In this document: positions 35,502 to 42,069 of the stretch, piece after piece
Layout of the letters: each line of letters starts with the position of its first letter
Position numbering within the stretch: position 1 is the first letter of the stretch
Assembly: GCA_017428245.1 (NCBI GenBank)
Contig: JAFRRF010000002.1
Span: 1 to 64,000 of the forward strand
From: Bacteroidales bacterium
GTDB lineage: Bacteria; Bacteroidota; Bacteroidia; Bacteroidales; UBA932
Length of the DNA: 64,000 bases
Reading direction: 5' to 3'
Notes under the pieces: generated by a model
The model's database searches: none
The model's input: only the letters and a program-made list of their open reading frames with translations
Told to the model about the DNA's origin: nothing
Position numbers and translations under genes: made by a program

Positions 35502-35870
35502 ATGAAACTACTCGGTAATCTTCTCTGGCTTGTTCTCGGCGGACTGCTGGTCGCCATAATCTATTACCTCGTGGGCCTGCTGATGTGCATTACCATCATC
35601 GGCATCCCTTTCGGTGTGCAACTGTTCAAGCTGGGCACCTATGCCCTGTGGCCCTTCGGCCATGAACTGGTCGACGGTCCCGGCGAGCCGGGCTGTCTTT
35701 CCATCGTGATGAATCTTATCTGGATCCTCCTGGGCTGGTGGGAGATCGCACTCATCCATCTGGTCTTCGGCCTGATCTTCTGCATCACCATCGTGGGAAT
35801 TCCCTGGGGCCTGCAGCACTTCAAGATGGCAATCGCCTCCATCTTCCCTTTCGGAAAGGAAATCCGTTGA
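35502..35870 (+). CDS. YccF-family inner membrane protein
   Basis: Small inner-membrane protein of unknown function. The 122-residue product contains two copies of the YccF domain: [47 protein letters not shown] and [48 protein letters not shown] in shortened alignment, each with the signature CITI(I/V)GIPxGxQ. Four membrane helices are predicted. ATG at 35502 is used; the frame extends upstream only through the promoter. The gene stands alone, and its 3' end overlaps a small open frame on the other strand. Confidence 0.9.
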   Translation: MKLLGNLLWLVLGGLLVAIIYYLVGLLMCITIIGIPFGVQLFKLGTYALWPFGHELVDGPGEPGCLSIVMNLIWILLGWWEIALIHLVFGLIFCITIVGIPWGLQHFKMAIASIFPFGKEIR

Positions 35871-36108
35871 CAAAGGCCTCGGTATCATTCGAGAGGTCGG
35901 CCGCATTCTTGATATAACTGAAGTCTGAAAGGACCCTCGGGAGGGCGGAAAAAGGGGAGCGCCGGAGCGCTCCCCAAAGCCGAAGGTCGGACAGAAAACC
36001 ATTATCGACCTTGCCACGGCGAATGCGTTTGTACGCTTTCACTTTGACAAGTTTCGGGATCCTATACTCAAAGTACAGGCTCACAACAATGTGGATAAAC
36101 CTTTTCAT
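35821..36108 (-). CDS. Small basic hypothetical protein behind a structured leader
   Basis: Doubtful gene of 95 codons starting MKRFIHIVVSLYFEYRIPKL, basic in the first half (KVKAYKRIRRGK). The function is unknown. What supports it is position: a full-consensus minus-strand promoter (36258-36289) drives a 140-base structured leader that ends two bases before this ATG. What argues against it is a GC-rich hairpin (GGGGAGCGC-CGGA-GCGCTCCCC, 35954-35975) inside the frame and a 50-base overlap with the yccF gene. The real product may be shorter, or only the RNA may matter. Confidence 0.35.
   Translation of the reverse strand: MKRFIHIVVSLYFEYRIPKLVKVKAYKRIRRGKVDNGFLSDLRLWGALRRSPFSALPRVLSDFSYIKNAADLSNDTEAFVNGFPFRKGRWRRLPS
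35954..35975. terminator. Hairpin downstream of yccF
   Basis: Perfect 9-base arms GGGGAGCGC and GCGCTCCCC with a CGGA loop. There is no U tract on either side of useful length (AAAAA precedes it, so the minus strand reads TTTTT after the stem). It may end the minus-strand leader transcript. Confidence 0.45.
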
Positions 36109-36110
36109 TA

Positions 36111-36252
36111 TGATAAGATTTATAGTCTCGAAAAAGGTTACCAGAGGTTGGGCGGAGTACCCCTTCGGCTTATAGATCAGAAAAGGCATTTCAGTAGGGG
36201 CTGAAATGCCTTCAAGGTTCGAGACTATTTTTGCTTTCGCAAAATCTTATCA
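36111..36252 (-). ncRNA. Candidate structured leader or small RNA
   Basis: Arms at 36111-36132 and 36218-36252 pair as two 11-base blocks (TGATAAGATTT and ATAGTCTCGAA); the right arm holds an extra small hairpin TTTGCGAAAGCAAA (minus-strand reading). Inside is a 12-base perfect hairpin AAGGCATTTCAG/CTGAAATGCCTT. A promoter begins transcription within a few bases of the outer arm, so the whole fold is transcribed. It could be a cis-regulatory leader of the small frame at 36108, a free RNA, or a MITE. Confidence 0.45.
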
Positions 36253-36257
36253 CAACA

Positions 36258-36289
36258 CAAAGATAATACAGAAATCGGCCGGATGCAAA
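36258..36289 (-). promoter_or_regulatory. Promoter of the structured leader
   Basis: TTTG (36289-36286), 20 bases, TATCTTTG (36265-36258), a perfect consensus on the minus strand. No annotated gene other than the small frame lies downstream before 35870. Confidence 0.75.
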
Positions 36290-36300
36290 TCTTTTTCAGA

Positions 36301-36319
36301 TGCCCGGTCGAGCCGGGCA
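36301..36319. repeat. REP-like palindrome, intergenic copy
   Basis: TGCCCGG-TCGAG-CCGGGCA followed by TGACG. Same family as copies at 45145, 48777 and 52119. It lies just downstream of ubiX. Confidence 0.7.
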
Positions 36320-36352
36320 TGACGTTGGAAGTCAGGCAGTGCCTGAAAGGCG

Positions 36353-36913
36353 TCAGGGCTTCCAGCGATAGGCATCGTCGAGCGGGGCGAGGCCGGCCAC
36401 TTGCAGCAGCCGGGAGACGAAGCCGTCCACCAGTGTCTCGAGGTCGGCCGGGCGGGTGTAGAAGCCCGGTGCGGCGGGAGCGATGACTGCGCCGGCCTCG
36501 GTCAGCGCCGTCATATTGCGCAGGTGGATCAGACTGATCGGGGTCTCGCGCGGGACGATGATCAGGGGCCGGCGCTCCTTGAGCTGGACGTCTGCCATCC
36601 GGGCGATGGCATCGTCGGCCGTGCCTGCGGCGATACGGGCCAGCATTCCCATTGAGCAAGGGAGGACGACCATCACGTCGGCGGCTGCGCTGCCGGAGCA
36701 GAACGGTGCGTCGAACCGGCGGTTGTCGAGACCGACCGGCGGCTCACAACCCAGTTCGTGCCGCCAGATCTCCCGTGCCGTGTCGGTCAGGACGAGGTGC
36801 AGTGCAATGCCCGGAAGGGCGGCGGCCCGCTCCATGAAGCGCTGTGCATAGCAGGCGCCGCTGGCGCCCGTGACGGCCAGCACGACGTTCTTCACAGGAC
36901 GGTCACAATCCAT
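36353..36913 (-). CDS. ubiX: Flavin prenyltransferase UbiX
   Basis: Attaches dimethylallyl phosphate to FMN to give prenyl-FMN, the cofactor of UbiD decarboxylases. The 186-residue protein has the FMN-binding start VVLAVTGASGACYAQRFME, the central VVLPCSMGMLARIAAGTADDAIARMADVQLKERRPLIIVPRETP, and the end APGFYTRPADLETLVDGFVSRLL. All are family signatures. It follows the sirtuin gene by nine bases. With mqnC in the same window it may serve menaquinone synthesis, which is inference. No ubiD homologue is nearby. Confidence 0.95.
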   Translation of the reverse strand: MDCDRPVKNVVLAVTGASGACYAQRFMERAAALPGIALHLVLTDTAREIWRHELGCEPPVGLDNRRFDAPFCSGSAAADVMVVLPCSMGMLARIAAGTADDAIARMADVQLKERRPLIIVPRETPISLIHLRNMTALTEAGAVIAPAAPGFYTRPADLETLVDGFVSRLLQVAGLAPLDDAYRWKP

Positions 36914-36922
36914 CGCGCAATG

Positions 36923-37615
36923 CTATAGATATTCCTCGAGCAAGATCTTCTTCAGTTCGGCCATACCCACGGTCGCGGGCTCCTGAATCTGCCGGAAGTA
37001 TTTGTAATCGAGCCGGATGGGTTTCGGATCGATGAGGAAGATCGGCCGGCCGAAGGTAATGTAGCGGAAAAGTCCGGCAGCCGGATAGACGTTGAGCGAG
37101 GTGCCGATGATCAACAGGATGTCGGCTTCGGAAACCGCGTTGGCGGCCGGCGTCATCATCGGGACGGCCTCGCCGAACCAGACGATGTGCGGACGGAGCT
37201 GTACGCCGCGCTGGTCGCAGTCGCCCAGGTTGATGTCGCGGTAGCCGATATCCTTGACGCCACGGTCTTCCTGGTCTTCAGGACGGACCTTGGTCAGTTC
37301 GCCGTGCAGGTGGATGACCTTCGTGGAGCCGGCCCTCTCGTGGAGATTGTCCACGTTCTGCGTGACGACGGTCACGTCAAAATACTTTTCGAGCTCCGCG
37401 ATGATCTCGTGGGCGCGGTTGGGCTGCGCCTTCTCGAGCTGGCGGCGGCGCTCATTGTAGAATTTGAGCACGAGGGCTTTGTTGCGGTACCATCCCTCGA
37501 TGTCGGCTACGTCGGCCACGTTGTAGTTTTCCCACAGGCCGTCGCTGTCGCGGAAAGTCTTGATGCCGCTTTCGGCGCTGACGCCCGCGCCGGAGAGTAC
37601 GACTAGTTTCTTCAT
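36923..37615 (-). CDS. cobB: Sirtuin-type NAD-dependent protein deacylase
   Basis: Removes acyl groups from lysines using NAD. The 230-residue protein starts MKKLVVLSGAGVSAESGIKTFRD and has VVTQNVDNLHERAGS, the catalytic His in IHLHGEL, PHIVWFGEAVP, and LIIGTSLNVYPAAGL. The four cysteines of the zinc site are missing; where they should be the sequence reads KVRPEDQEDRGVKDIG, as in the short zinc-free sirtuins. The ATG at 37615 is chosen; upstream extension runs into a repeat element. It is followed by ubiX. Confidence 0.94.
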   Translation of the reverse strand: MKKLVVLSGAGVSAESGIKTFRDSDGLWENYNVADVADIEGWYRNKALVLKFYNERRRQLEKAQPNRAHEIIAELEKYFDVTVVTQNVDNLHERAGSTKVIHLHGELTKVRPEDQEDRGVKDIGYRDINLGDCDQRGVQLRPHIVWFGEAVPMMTPAANAVSEADILLIIGTSLNVYPAAGLFRYITFGRPIFLIDPKPIRLDYKYFRQIQEPATVGMAELKKILLEEYL

Positions 37616-37630
37616 GGTTATACTCTTTTG

Positions 37631-37759
37631 GGGACGAGTGGTTTCTCTTTCAAGACCGTCTGCGCCCACGCAGCCGTGAGTGGGAGGGGCCCAAATCGCA
37701 GATTTGGGAGGGATAGGCCCCGGAGGGGCCGTAGTCTTGAAAGAGAAACCACTCGTCCC
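37631..37759. repeat. Multi-hairpin element, copy 2
   Basis: Perfect 26-base arms (37631-37656 and 37734-37759). Inside are a hairpin CTGCG-CCCA-CGCAG, the core in reverse orientation (37682-37714: GGGAGGGGCCCAAATC-GCA-GATTTGGGAGGG) and GGCCCC-GGA-GGGGCC. It lies between the ATPase stop (37767) and the cobB start (37615). Confidence 0.85.
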
Positions 37760-37766
37760 ATTGAAA

Positions 37767-38825
37767 CTATACAAAATAATAATTCCGAAGCCAGTATTCG
37801 AACAGCGGGTCGATGATCCGGGCGTTGTCGTCGCGGTCGAAGGTCAGTACTTCTTTTTTCTGGAGTGCCTCCTTCACGCGCACCACGCCCGCCGAAGAGT
37901 TCAGGCGGTAATTCTCCAGGGTCTCGGCGCTGGTAAACTTCTGGACCCCGTCCACCACGGCGTGCAACAGGTTGATCTGGTTGCCGGTCAGGTCGAACAG
38001 GATCTGCTTGAAGCGCGGCTCGTGGATGGAGAGCAGCGTGTCGCGCGCACGGTTGACGATCTTGCGGTTCACGTACCCGGCCGGCATCGCATAGCAGAAT
38101 GCGCAGAGTTGTTTGAGATACCACATATCGCCCGAGGATATGTCGTAGAGGGCCAGGGCCTCTTCCATTTCGATGACGCGTCCCACGTTGAGGAAGGAAC
38201 TCCTGATGTGTTCGCAGAGCATCTTTTTGTCGAGCGGCGGGAGGTCCAGTGTGCGGCACATTCCGTAGAAGCACTTCCGCTCCTCGAAGATGTTTTTCAT
38301 CGCATTGACGAACGAACCGGTGAAGATGTATTTCACGTGGTGCTGGCGGCTCCACAGGCGATCGAGTGCCTCCAGGCCGAACTGTTCGTCCTCAAAGCGG
38401 AGCAGATTCTGGAATTCCTTGAAATAGACCACCATCTGCTTGCTGGCCTCATTGGCGATGATGCCCGGCAGGTCGAAGATCTTGTTGCCCGAAATTTCGT
38501 CGATGCAGATCTCGAAGGGAAGCAGCGCATCGCGGTTGACTTCCAGGGCGCATTCCCGCATCTTGTCGCGCCACAGGGCCGTGAATTCGTCGAGGGTCCG
38601 GACGTTGAACAGGTCGATGTCGCAGACGATGAGGTTCGGGCGGTGCGAGCGGACCTGTTCGAGGGCTTCCCTGACAATGGTCTCCTTTCCGCACCGTGCG
38701 CCGCCGTAGATGGCGATGCTGCGGTTGCCCGTTTCCATCGCGGCGACAATCTCACCGATCTCCCGGTTGCGGCCGATAATGCTGCTGCCTGCGGCGATCT
38801 TGTCGAATGCGAAAGGAAAGTCCAT
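37767..38825 (-). CDS. AAA+ ATPase of the archaeal-type ATPase family
   Basis: Unnamed ATPase. The 352-residue protein has a degenerate Walker A (IYGGARCGKETIV), Walker B-like ICIDEI, and a C-terminal winged-helix region (FKQILFDLTGNQINLLHAVVDGVQKFTS...VRVKEALQKKEVLTFDRDDNARIIDPLFEYWLRNYY). That ending is typical of ATPases found next to or derived from mobile DNA, but this copy has its own promoter and normal GC content. ATG at 38825 (MDFPFAFDK) is used. Function unknown; similar proteins are common as multi-copy genes in Bacteroidales. Confidence 0.85.
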   Translation of the reverse strand: MDFPFAFDKIAAGSSIIGRNREIGEIVAAMETGNRSIAIYGGARCGKETIVREALEQVRSHRPNLIVCDIDLFNVRTLDEFTALWRDKMRECALEVNRDALLPFEICIDEISGNKIFDLPGIIANEASKQMVVYFKEFQNLLRFEDEQFGLEALDRLWSRQHHVKYIFTGSFVNAMKNIFEERKCFYGMCRTLDLPPLDKKMLCEHIRSSFLNVGRVIEMEEALALYDISSGDMWYLKQLCAFCYAMPAGYVNRKIVNRARDTLLSIHEPRFKQILFDLTGNQINLLHAVVDGVQKFTSAETLENYRLNSSAGVVRVKEALQKKEVLTFDRDDNARIIDPLFEYWLRNYYFV

Positions 38826-38851
38826 CGTCGATGTTTTTAACAAAATTGTTA

Positions 38852-38883
38852 CAAAGATAGAAAAACCCTGCTCCTGACGCAAA
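38852..38883 (-). promoter_or_regulatory. Promoter of the ATPase gene
   Basis: TTTG (38883-38880), 20 bases, TATCTTTG (38859-38852), full consensus on the minus strand. It overlaps the preceding terminator's A/T tail. Confidence 0.8.
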
Positions 38884-38909
38884 AAAAAACCGGCTGAAAA
38901 GCCGGTTTT
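38884..38909 (-). terminator. Terminator of the DUF3276 gene
   Basis: AAAAACCGGCT-GAAA-AGCCGGTTTTT, 11-base perfect arms, three bases after the stop of the DUF3276 gene. Confidence 0.85.
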
Positions 38910-38911
38910 TA

Positions 38912-39283
38912 TCAAAGTTCCTCGAAGTTTACGTCGGAAAATGGAGTGGGAGCGGTCTGTTCGGAGGCTTCGGCCGGCCCCGCGGGCTGTACGTCCGGCT
39001 CTGCCGGGCAGCGTTCGCGGATATAATTGACAACCTCCTGAAGACCGTCGGCGAACTTGTCGAAGTCCTCCTTGTAGAGGAAGATTTTGTGCTTGTCGTA
39101 AACATAGCGGCCATCGCGCTCGATGCGTCGCTTGCTCTCGGTGATGGTCAGGTAGTAGTCATTGCCCTTGGTGGCTTTCACATCGAAAAAGTAGGTACGC
39201 TTTCCCGCTCTCACAGGCTTCGAATATACGTCGTCTCCGTTTCTGTCCTGGAAACCTGCATTGTCATAATCCTCGTAGTACAT
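38912..39283 (-). CDS. DUF3276 / PUR-alpha-like nucleic acid-binding protein
   Basis: Small conserved Bacteroidetes protein with a PUR-alpha-like fold, predicted to bind single-stranded DNA or RNA. The 123-residue protein shows the PUR repeat pattern SKPVRAGKRTYFFDVKATKGNDYYLTITESKR and HKIFLYKEDFDKFADGLQEVVNYI. An acidic, proline-rich tail follows (PAEPDVQPAGPAEASEQTAPTPFSDVNFEEL). It is monocistronic with a -7 box TATCTTTG at 39328-39321 and a strong terminator. The biological role has not been established for this family in the phylum, to my knowledge. Confidence 0.9.
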   Translation of the reverse strand: MYYEDYDNAGFQDRNGDDVYSKPVRAGKRTYFFDVKATKGNDYYLTITESKRRIERDGRYVYDKHKIFLYKEDFDKFADGLQEVVNYIRERCPAEPDVQPAGPAEASEQTAPTPFSDVNFEEL

Positions 39284-39320
39284 TTTGCTAGGTTTTAATC
39301 GTTTTTTCGATAATCTCCGA

Positions 39321-39328
39321 CAAAGATA
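39321..39328 (-). promoter_or_regulatory. -7 box of the DUF3276 gene
   Basis: TATCTTTG on the minus strand, 38 bases before the ATG; no clear -33 element in the AT-rich sequence upstream. Confidence 0.6.
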
Positions 39329-39594
39329 GATTAATATTTTTATTATTCCTAATGATTATTGCTGAGGCTTGATACGATGATGAATATGCTCCAAGAGAAG
39401 AAAGAAATAGGAATCTTTGTAAAACGGTTTTTGCATTGGGTGGCTGGTAATCTTCCAGTTCGCGCCCTCTCGTAAGTAAAAATTATTACTTTATTACTGC
39501 TTCGGTTCGTTGTGATTTGAATATCGTCGTAGGCCATTGCGATATGACGAGTAATGCAGAAAATAGAGACAATGGACTAAAAATAATGGGATTA

Positions 39595-39628
39595 TTTGGT
39601 TGAAAATCTTGGGAATTTTGTATCTTCG
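39595..39628 (+). promoter_or_regulatory. Promoter of the DUF4143 ATPase gene
   Basis: TTTG at 39595-39598, 22 bases, TATCTTCG at 39621-39628 (one base from consensus); an overlapping TTG at 39600-39602 gives an 18-base spacer. ATG at 39647. Confidence 0.55.
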
Positions 39629-39646
39629 CAAAAAAGTTATGAAAGT

Positions 39647-40912
39647 ATGTATTACAAGCGGCTTATTGAGGAGGAAATCGCGATTAAGTTGAAGTCGTCG
39701 GGCGCTGTGGTTGTGGCAGGGCCAAAGTTTTGCGGCAAGACGACGACTTGTATGCTTTATCAAAAGAGTTTTGTGAAACTGAATACAAAACAGGCTATTG
39801 CTATGGCCAGGATGGATCCCAAGGGTGTACTGAATGGGGAGTATCCCAGGTTAATTGACGAGTGGCAAAAAGCTCCTGACATTTGGAACCAGATAAAGGA
39901 TGACTTGGATTTTAATTATGTGTTTGGAAAGTACATTCTGACAGGGAGCAGTACACCGGTGAACAAGACGGAAGTTCATCATAGCGGTGCAGGGAGAATC
40001 GCTCCACTGAAGATGCGCCCAATGACGCTTTGGGAATCAAAAGAATCTAAAGGTATCGTGTCTCTAAAGGACCTATTTGATGGTGGAGCGGATTTTCCTT
40101 GGGATATGAATTCGGGCTTTACATTGAACGATGTGGCTTTTCTTCTATGCAGGGGTGGTTGGCCTATCGCTGTATTGGCGCCGAAAGAAATCGCTTTGGA
40201 AATCACGAAAAACTACTATAATGGTCTGTTCGTGTTCGAAGATAGTGAGAACGAGAGATTCCGCAATAAAAAGCCTGAAGTGCTGAGAATGATTCTGCGA
40301 AGCTATGCGCGAAACATCTCGACGGAAGCCGCTGTATCGACCATTATTTCAGACATCAAGCAAAGCAACGAGCGGACAATGGATCCAAAGACGTATGACG
40401 ATTATATGGAGGCGTTGAAGGATTTGTATATCATTGAGGATATGGAGGCTTGGAATCCAAATATAAGGTCAAAAACTTCCATCAGAAGCACACCTACCAG
40501 ACATTTTGTGGATACTTCAATAGCCTGCCGGAGCCTGGGAGTAAGTCCCAATGATTTATTGAATGATATAGAGAGTTTCGGGCTGTTCTTCGAGGACTTT
40601 GCTGTAAGGGATCTTTCGGTGTATGCGGGATGCCTTGGTGGCGTGGTAAAGCATTATAGAGATAATGCAGGGTTGGAATGCGATGCTATCGTGCATCTGG
40701 AGGATGGCCGCTGGGGCGGCATCGAGATTAAACTTGGTGGAGATGATTTGATTAATGCTGGAGCGGAATCATTAAAAACGCTCCGAAACAAAATCGTAGA
40801 GAAGAGCGATGAGAAAGCACCATCGTTCCTGCTTGTACTAACCGCAGTTGGTGGGGCTTATAGGCGAGATGATGGGGTGTTTGTGGCGCCAATTAATATG
40901 TTAAGGCCATAG
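39647..40912 (+). CDS. AAA_14/DUF4143 ATPase
   Basis: ATPase of a family often multi-copy in Bacteroidales. The 421-residue protein has Walker A VVAGPKFCGKTTTC, Walker B-type EYPRLIDEWQKAP, sensor LTGSSTPV, and the C-terminal DUF4143 part (YMEALKDLYIIEDMEAW...RHFVDTSIACRSLG...GLFFEDFAVRDLSVYA...CDAIVHLEDGRWGGIEIKLGG). That last stretch has a nuclease-like IEIK strand (D-x-ExK pattern). The gene is AT-rich relative to its surroundings, as for a horizontally acquired gene. It ends one base before an IS21-like element. Role unknown. Confidence 0.88.
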   Translation: MYYKRLIEEEIAIKLKSSGAVVVAGPKFCGKTTTCMLYQKSFVKLNTKQAIAMARMDPKGVLNGEYPRLIDEWQKAPDIWNQIKDDLDFNYVFGKYILTGSSTPVNKTEVHHSGAGRIAPLKMRPMTLWESKESKGIVSLKDLFDGGADFPWDMNSGFTLNDVAFLLCRGGWPIAVLAPKEIALEITKNYYNGLFVFEDSENERFRNKKPEVLRMILRSYARNISTEAAVSTIISDIKQSNERTMDPKTYDDYMEALKDLYIIEDMEAWNPNIRSKTSIRSTPTRHFVDTSIACRSLGVSPNDLLNDIESFGLFFEDFAVRDLSVYAGCLGGVVKHYRDNAGLECDAIVHLEDGRWGGIEIKLGGDDLINAGAESLKTLRNKIVEKSDEKAPSFLLVLTAVGGAYRRDDGVFVAPINMLRP

Positions 40913-40913
40913 C

Positions 40914-41135
40914 TGGAAATTCCGCTGCAAAGTGACCCCCTGCGTCCGCTCTCAAACTGACCCCCTCGTCCGCTTGAAAATGACCCCCTGGTCTTAAGAA
41001 TGAAATCCTAAATAGAATGCAGGCTAGTGCGGTTTTTCATACCAACTGCCTGCATTCATAGTTTTGATGAAAGGAAAAGATAAAGGGGGTCAATTAGGAG
41101 CGGATTGAGGGGGTCAATTTAGTGCGGATTCTCCA
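40914..41135. mobile_element. Short non-autonomous element with IS21-type ends
   Basis: 222 bp without a gene. Ends TGGAAATTCCGC and (complement) TGGAGAATCCGC match at 10 of 12 bases. Inside each end a motif of the form TCCGC-n-AAnTGACCCCCT is repeated, three times on the left and twice on the right, pointing inward. Multiple terminal repeats of this kind are the mark of IS21-family ends. The middle holds an 8-base stem (ATGCAGGC/GCCTGCAT). The right end truncates the displaced Rhs tip. No clear target duplication was found. Confidence 0.75.
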
Positions 41136-41758
41136 TTGCAACCATAGAATAAAATATTAGCACCTTGTTTAGCCCAATTAAAGATGATATTATTCCATCC
41201 CTCAATAGTCATTTGATTATAATGAGCAAACTCTCCAGAAGTCTGATCAACCCCAATAGGTCCATCGAAACCGGCATGCGACCAAATACCGACCTCTGTT
41301 GTTTGACCATATTCCTCACTATATTTATCGACTGCCTCCTTTACTTTTTTTTTCAGTCCCCCTAAATCTCTAATTCCAAACAATAAAACTATATCTTTAT
41401 CACTATCAAAGTCTCTCTTAGCTTCGATTTCTTTTTTCCGGGTCTCTGCAGATGCCTTAAACATCTTTTCATTTGTGGTATAGAATAACATATAAACTTT
41501 CGCTCCCTCAGGATCTATCATGTTCACGGGATCTCCTGCGCAATAAACATACGGATTAATCCCGTAATCCTTTTCCGCCATGGGATCATAGGTGTTCCAT
41601 CGGACGAGCTTCGCGTCGTACATCCTCGCCTCGAAGTCGAAATATGGAAGCGAGGAATTAGTGGCCACACTAATTAAGGAGCTCAATGTTGACTGGCTAA
41701 ATAAAACGACATAAACATAACAAAGATTGATCCGATAATGTAAAGGAGCACCAAGCAT
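41114..41758 (-). pseudogene. Displaced Rhs C-terminal tip, truncated by mobile element
   Basis: A silent toxin cassette. Residues from about 38 (LPYFDFEARMYDAKLVRWNTYDPMAEK...DPVNMIDPEG) repeat the conserved end of the Rhs core encoded at 42070-44112. An unrelated AT-rich tip follows. In the tip, VGIWSHAGFDGP and NILFYGCNG have the His-Gly and Gly-Cys spacing of a caspase-like (clan CD) peptidase. The frame then runs into the IS21-like element and stops at once (GESALN). The upstream 30 codons overlap the immunity gene and are not real coding; there is no start of its own. No second immunity gene remains. Confidence 0.75.
41508..41655 (-). repeat. Direct repeat of the Rhs core end
   Basis: About 148 bp nearly identical (roughly nine in ten bases) to 42777-42924. 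This is the recombination homology by which the displaced tip could replace the current one. Confidence 0.8.
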
Positions 41759-42063
41759 CCCTTTAGCCCGCTATTCGATTCGTTTTTGTATATATCTTCT
41801 AATCTAGAATACTTTTTCTTATTATCATTTCTTTTAAAGAAACTATAGTACGCGTCTAAGATAATGAAAGGAAGAACTACCAATATGTTGATAGTAGGAG
41901 TAAACTCAAAATGAAAAGCATTGAGAATCTGCGCTGTTATTGCCAATGCTATTAGAGCAAAAGAGGCAAACAAAACACCATATCCCCATTCGCAATAGTT
42001 ATTATCATCTATCCTTTTGTATGCTTTTGCAATTCGGTAGAAACAATAATTAAATAATCTCAT
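41683..42063 (-). CDS. Small membrane protein, probable Rhs immunity protein
   Basis: 126 residues with four hydrophobic segments (GYGVLFASFALIALAITAQIL, NILVVLPFIILDAYYSFF, GCLVLLYIIGSIFVMFMSFYL and a weak first one). It starts six bases after the Rhs gene stop, is AT-rich like the toxin tip, and sits between the tip and a displaced second tip, which is the standard place for an immunity gene. A membrane location fits protection against the hydrophobic, possibly pore-forming tip. No family was recognised; assignment is by position. Confidence 0.7.
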   Translation of the reverse strand: MRLFNYCFYRIAKAYKRIDDNNYCEWGYGVLFASFALIALAITAQILNAFHFEFTPTINILVVLPFIILDAYYSFFKRNDNKKKYSRLEDIYKNESNSGLKGCLVLLYIIGSIFVMFMSFYLASQH

Positions 42064-42069
42064 TTAAAA

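Larger units (their letters stand above)
39284..39646. other. AT-rich intergenic region, no gene seen
   Basis: Beyond the DUF3276 promoter there is no convincing gene. The sequence becomes AT-rich from about 39330, marking the left edge of the accessory islet that runs to 44.1 kb. The promoter of the next gene is at 39595-39628. Confidence 0.6.

Noticed and set aside
36211..36228. tRNA-like T-arm (GGTTCGAGACT)
   Set aside because: The surrounding bases give no acceptor or anticodon stem; the sequence is one arm of the outer stem of the leader fold.
40905..41148. CCATAG on both sides of the IS21-like element as target duplication
   Set aside because: The two copies do not lie directly at the element ends (1 and about 7 bases away), so it is probably chance.
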